From Actinomycetota bacterium (GTDB taxonomy: Bacteria > Actinomycetota > Actinomycetes > Nanopelagicales > Nanopelagicaceae), in NCBI GenBank assembly GCA_010032125.1, contig RHAU01000006.1:1-15591 (forward strand): 15,591 bases of DNA, in the 5' to 3' direction. Both the position numbers and the translations under genes were made by a program. The notes under the pieces are model-generated. The model did not search any database. It was not told the origin of the DNA and saw nothing but the letters and a program-made list of their open reading frames with translations. Shown here piece after piece: positions 14,049 to 15,591 of the stretch; position 1 is the stretch's first letter; every line of letters starts with the position of its first letter.

Positions 14049-15591
14049 CAGTCTCTCCCAAAATCTCGCGAAACGCTTTATGCACCATATGAGTTGCAGT
14101 ATGCGCTCGGGAGATTGCATCGCGGCGCTCAACATCAATAGACGCGTGGATTTCAGAACCTACTGTTGCTACCCCTTCTCTGACACGACCTCGATGAATA
14201 AAAAGTCCCGGAAGGACGGTCTGCACATCATCAATCTCTATAACCGCTCCACTTCGAGAGGTAATTACTCCGCCATCGGCTAGCTGGCCACCGCCTTCGG
14301 AATAAAAGGGTGTTCTATCGAGTACAACCTCAACTTCGGTACCAACAGGTGCTTCTTGCGCAAGAGAGCCATCTTTCAATAGAGCAATAAGATTTCCCTC
14401 ACTTGAAGTGCGCGTGTATCCGAGAAAATCATTTGCTCCCTGTGCGTCAAGAACTTTCCTATACTCGGTGAGATCGGTATGTCCACTCTTTTTGGCCTTC
14501 GCATCGGCTTTAGCCCGCTCTCGTTGTTCTTTCATCAAACGTTTAAAGCCATCAGCATCGATAGTTAGGCCTTGCTCTGCGGCCATCTCCAAAGTTAAAT
14601 CAAAAGGAAATCCGTAAGTATCGTGCAATTTGAAAACATCATCACCAGATATTGTGCTGCCACCGACTGATTTCACTGACGAACTGGCCTGATCAAAAAT
14701 CGTTGTTCCACTTCGTAGCGTCTCCAAGAAGGAATTCTCTTCTGCTACAGCAACGGCCAAGATCCGTTCTTTATCGCTTACGAGTTCGGGATATTGCGGA
14801 CCCATCGCATCGAGAGCCGCGAGCGTTAATTCCCTCATATTCCCATCTGGTGCGCCTAACAAGCGCATATTTCGAGTTGTTCGACGCATCATGCGGCGAA
14901 GAACATAACCGCGACCTTCATTTCCTGGAGTCACGCCATCGCCGATAAGCATCAGAGCTGTACGAGCGTGGTCTGCGATGACGCGAAGTGAGACGTCGGA
15001 ACGCTCATCTTTTCCGTACTTAACGCCGGTGAGTGTGGATGCTTTCTTAAGAATGTGACTTGTTGTGTCAATTTCATAAATATTCTCAACGCCCTGAAGC
15101 AGGGCAGCCATTCGTTCTAATCCCATCCCCGTGTCTATATTTTTTGCGGGAAGCTCGCCCAGAATCGGAAAACCCTCTTTGCCTCCCCCTTCGCCGCGAA
15201 CATTCTGCATAAAAACCAAATTCCATACCTCGAGGTACCTATCTTCATCTGCAATAGGCCCACCTTCTTTTCCATACTCAGGTCCTCGATCGAAATAGAT
15301 TTCAGAACACGGACCACAAGGACCCGGTACTCCCATAGACCAGAAGTTGTCGGCCATGCCACGCCGTTGAATTCTTTCTTTCGGCACACCTACTTTCTTA
15401 TGCCAAATATCAGCCGCCTCGTCATCATCGAGATAGACAGTTACCCATAGACGTTGACTATCAAAACCGAAACCTCCATCTGACGTCGGCTTTGTTAGTA
15501 ACTCCCAGGCAAGAGAGATTGCGCCTTCCTTGAAGTAGTCACCGAAGGAGAAATTTCCGCACATTTGGAAGAAGGATGCGTGCCGGGTCGT
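14020..15591 (-). pseudogene. alaS: Alanyl-tRNA synthetase, N-terminal and central part, ending at a frame break; 5' end outside the window
   Basis: Catalytic part of AlaRS, which charges tRNA-Ala. The window enters at TTRHASFFQMCGNFSFGDYF, so roughly the first 70-80 residues are missing. Visible are GMGLERMAALLQGV, NEGRGYVLRRMMRRTTR, HDTYGFPFDLTLEMA, TPFYSEGGGQLADGG and the first editing-domain zinc motif in RAHTATHMVH (HxxxH). Homology stops at about FREILGETA (near 14050). The frame then adds eight unrelated residues (PRRSFGGS) to a TGA ending at 14020. The expected following ~110 residues, including the CGGTH zinc motif, are absent, and the C-terminal part resumes in another frame (next entry). 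It is listed as broken because alaS is normally essential and intact. If real, the product would retain the aminoacylation domain but have a crippled editing domain. Confidence 0.85.

Noticed and set aside
14030..14060. Programmed ribosomal frameshift in alaS
   Set aside because: A simple frameshift would preserve all homologous residues; here about 110 expected residues are absent at the break and no slippery heptamer is evident, so deletion or misassembly fits better.
1..15591. Mobile elements, CRISPR arrays, tRNA/rRNA genes or a novel defence-type system
   Set aside because: All coding capacity is explained by conserved housekeeping genes in a conserved order. I saw no direct-repeat arrays, transposase motifs, terminal inverted repeats or tRNA-like cloverleaf sequences.

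Overview
The window reads as a chromosomal core-metabolism segment of a small-genome, moderate-GC actinobacterium. As far as I recall, the gene order alaS-ruvX-mltG-aroE-prepilin peptidase-aroC-aroK-aroB-aroQ-efp-nusB, then bldD, then pyrR-pyrB-pyrC-carA-carB, closely matches the Streptomyces chromosome around bldD. The protein sequences also look actinobacterial (BldD, the EF-P PGKGP loop, the AlaRS 'FFQMCGNFSFGD' segment). Low-to-mid GC, near-absence of intergenic DNA and frequent start/stop overlaps suggest a streamlined lineage such as freshwater Nanopelagicales (acI). That placement is inference; no rRNA or marker search was possible.

Layout. Positions 1-6076 (minus strand) hold the pyrimidine operon in the order pyrR, pyrB, pyrC, carA, carB; every junction overlaps by 1 or 4 nt, and carB runs off the left edge. 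Positions 6077-6187 are the only real intergenic regulatory region. It is a divergent promoter region with an 8-bp perfect inverted repeat whose arms coincide with -10-like hexamers. On the pyr side it includes a 40-nt leader that folds into a classic PyrR-binding hairpin at the pyrR Shine-Dalgarno. Positions 6188-6664 (plus strand) encode a BldD orthologue that keeps the c-di-GMP-binding signature. Positions 6653-15591 (minus strand) are a long co-directional run, alaS to nusB, containing five shikimate-pathway genes (aroE, aroC, aroK, aroB, aroQ). Also in it are a minimal prepilin peptidase, MltG, RuvX, EF-P and NusB.

How it works together. CarAB, PyrB and PyrC make dihydroorotate from bicarbonate, glutamine and aspartate, and PyrR probably represses the operon at translation from the leader. 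AroB, AroQ, AroE, AroK and AroC cover dehydroquinate synthesis through chorismate except for the EPSP synthase step (AroA), which is not in the window.

The most notable anomaly is alaS. Its coding frame is broken near 14050, where about 110 expected residues of the editing domain, including the second half of the zinc site (the CGGTH motif), are absent, and the reading frame changes. This is either an out-of-frame deletion in an essential gene or an assembly error. I saw no mobile elements, CRISPR arrays, tRNA or rRNA genes. No stretch of more than 300 bases lacks a gene.
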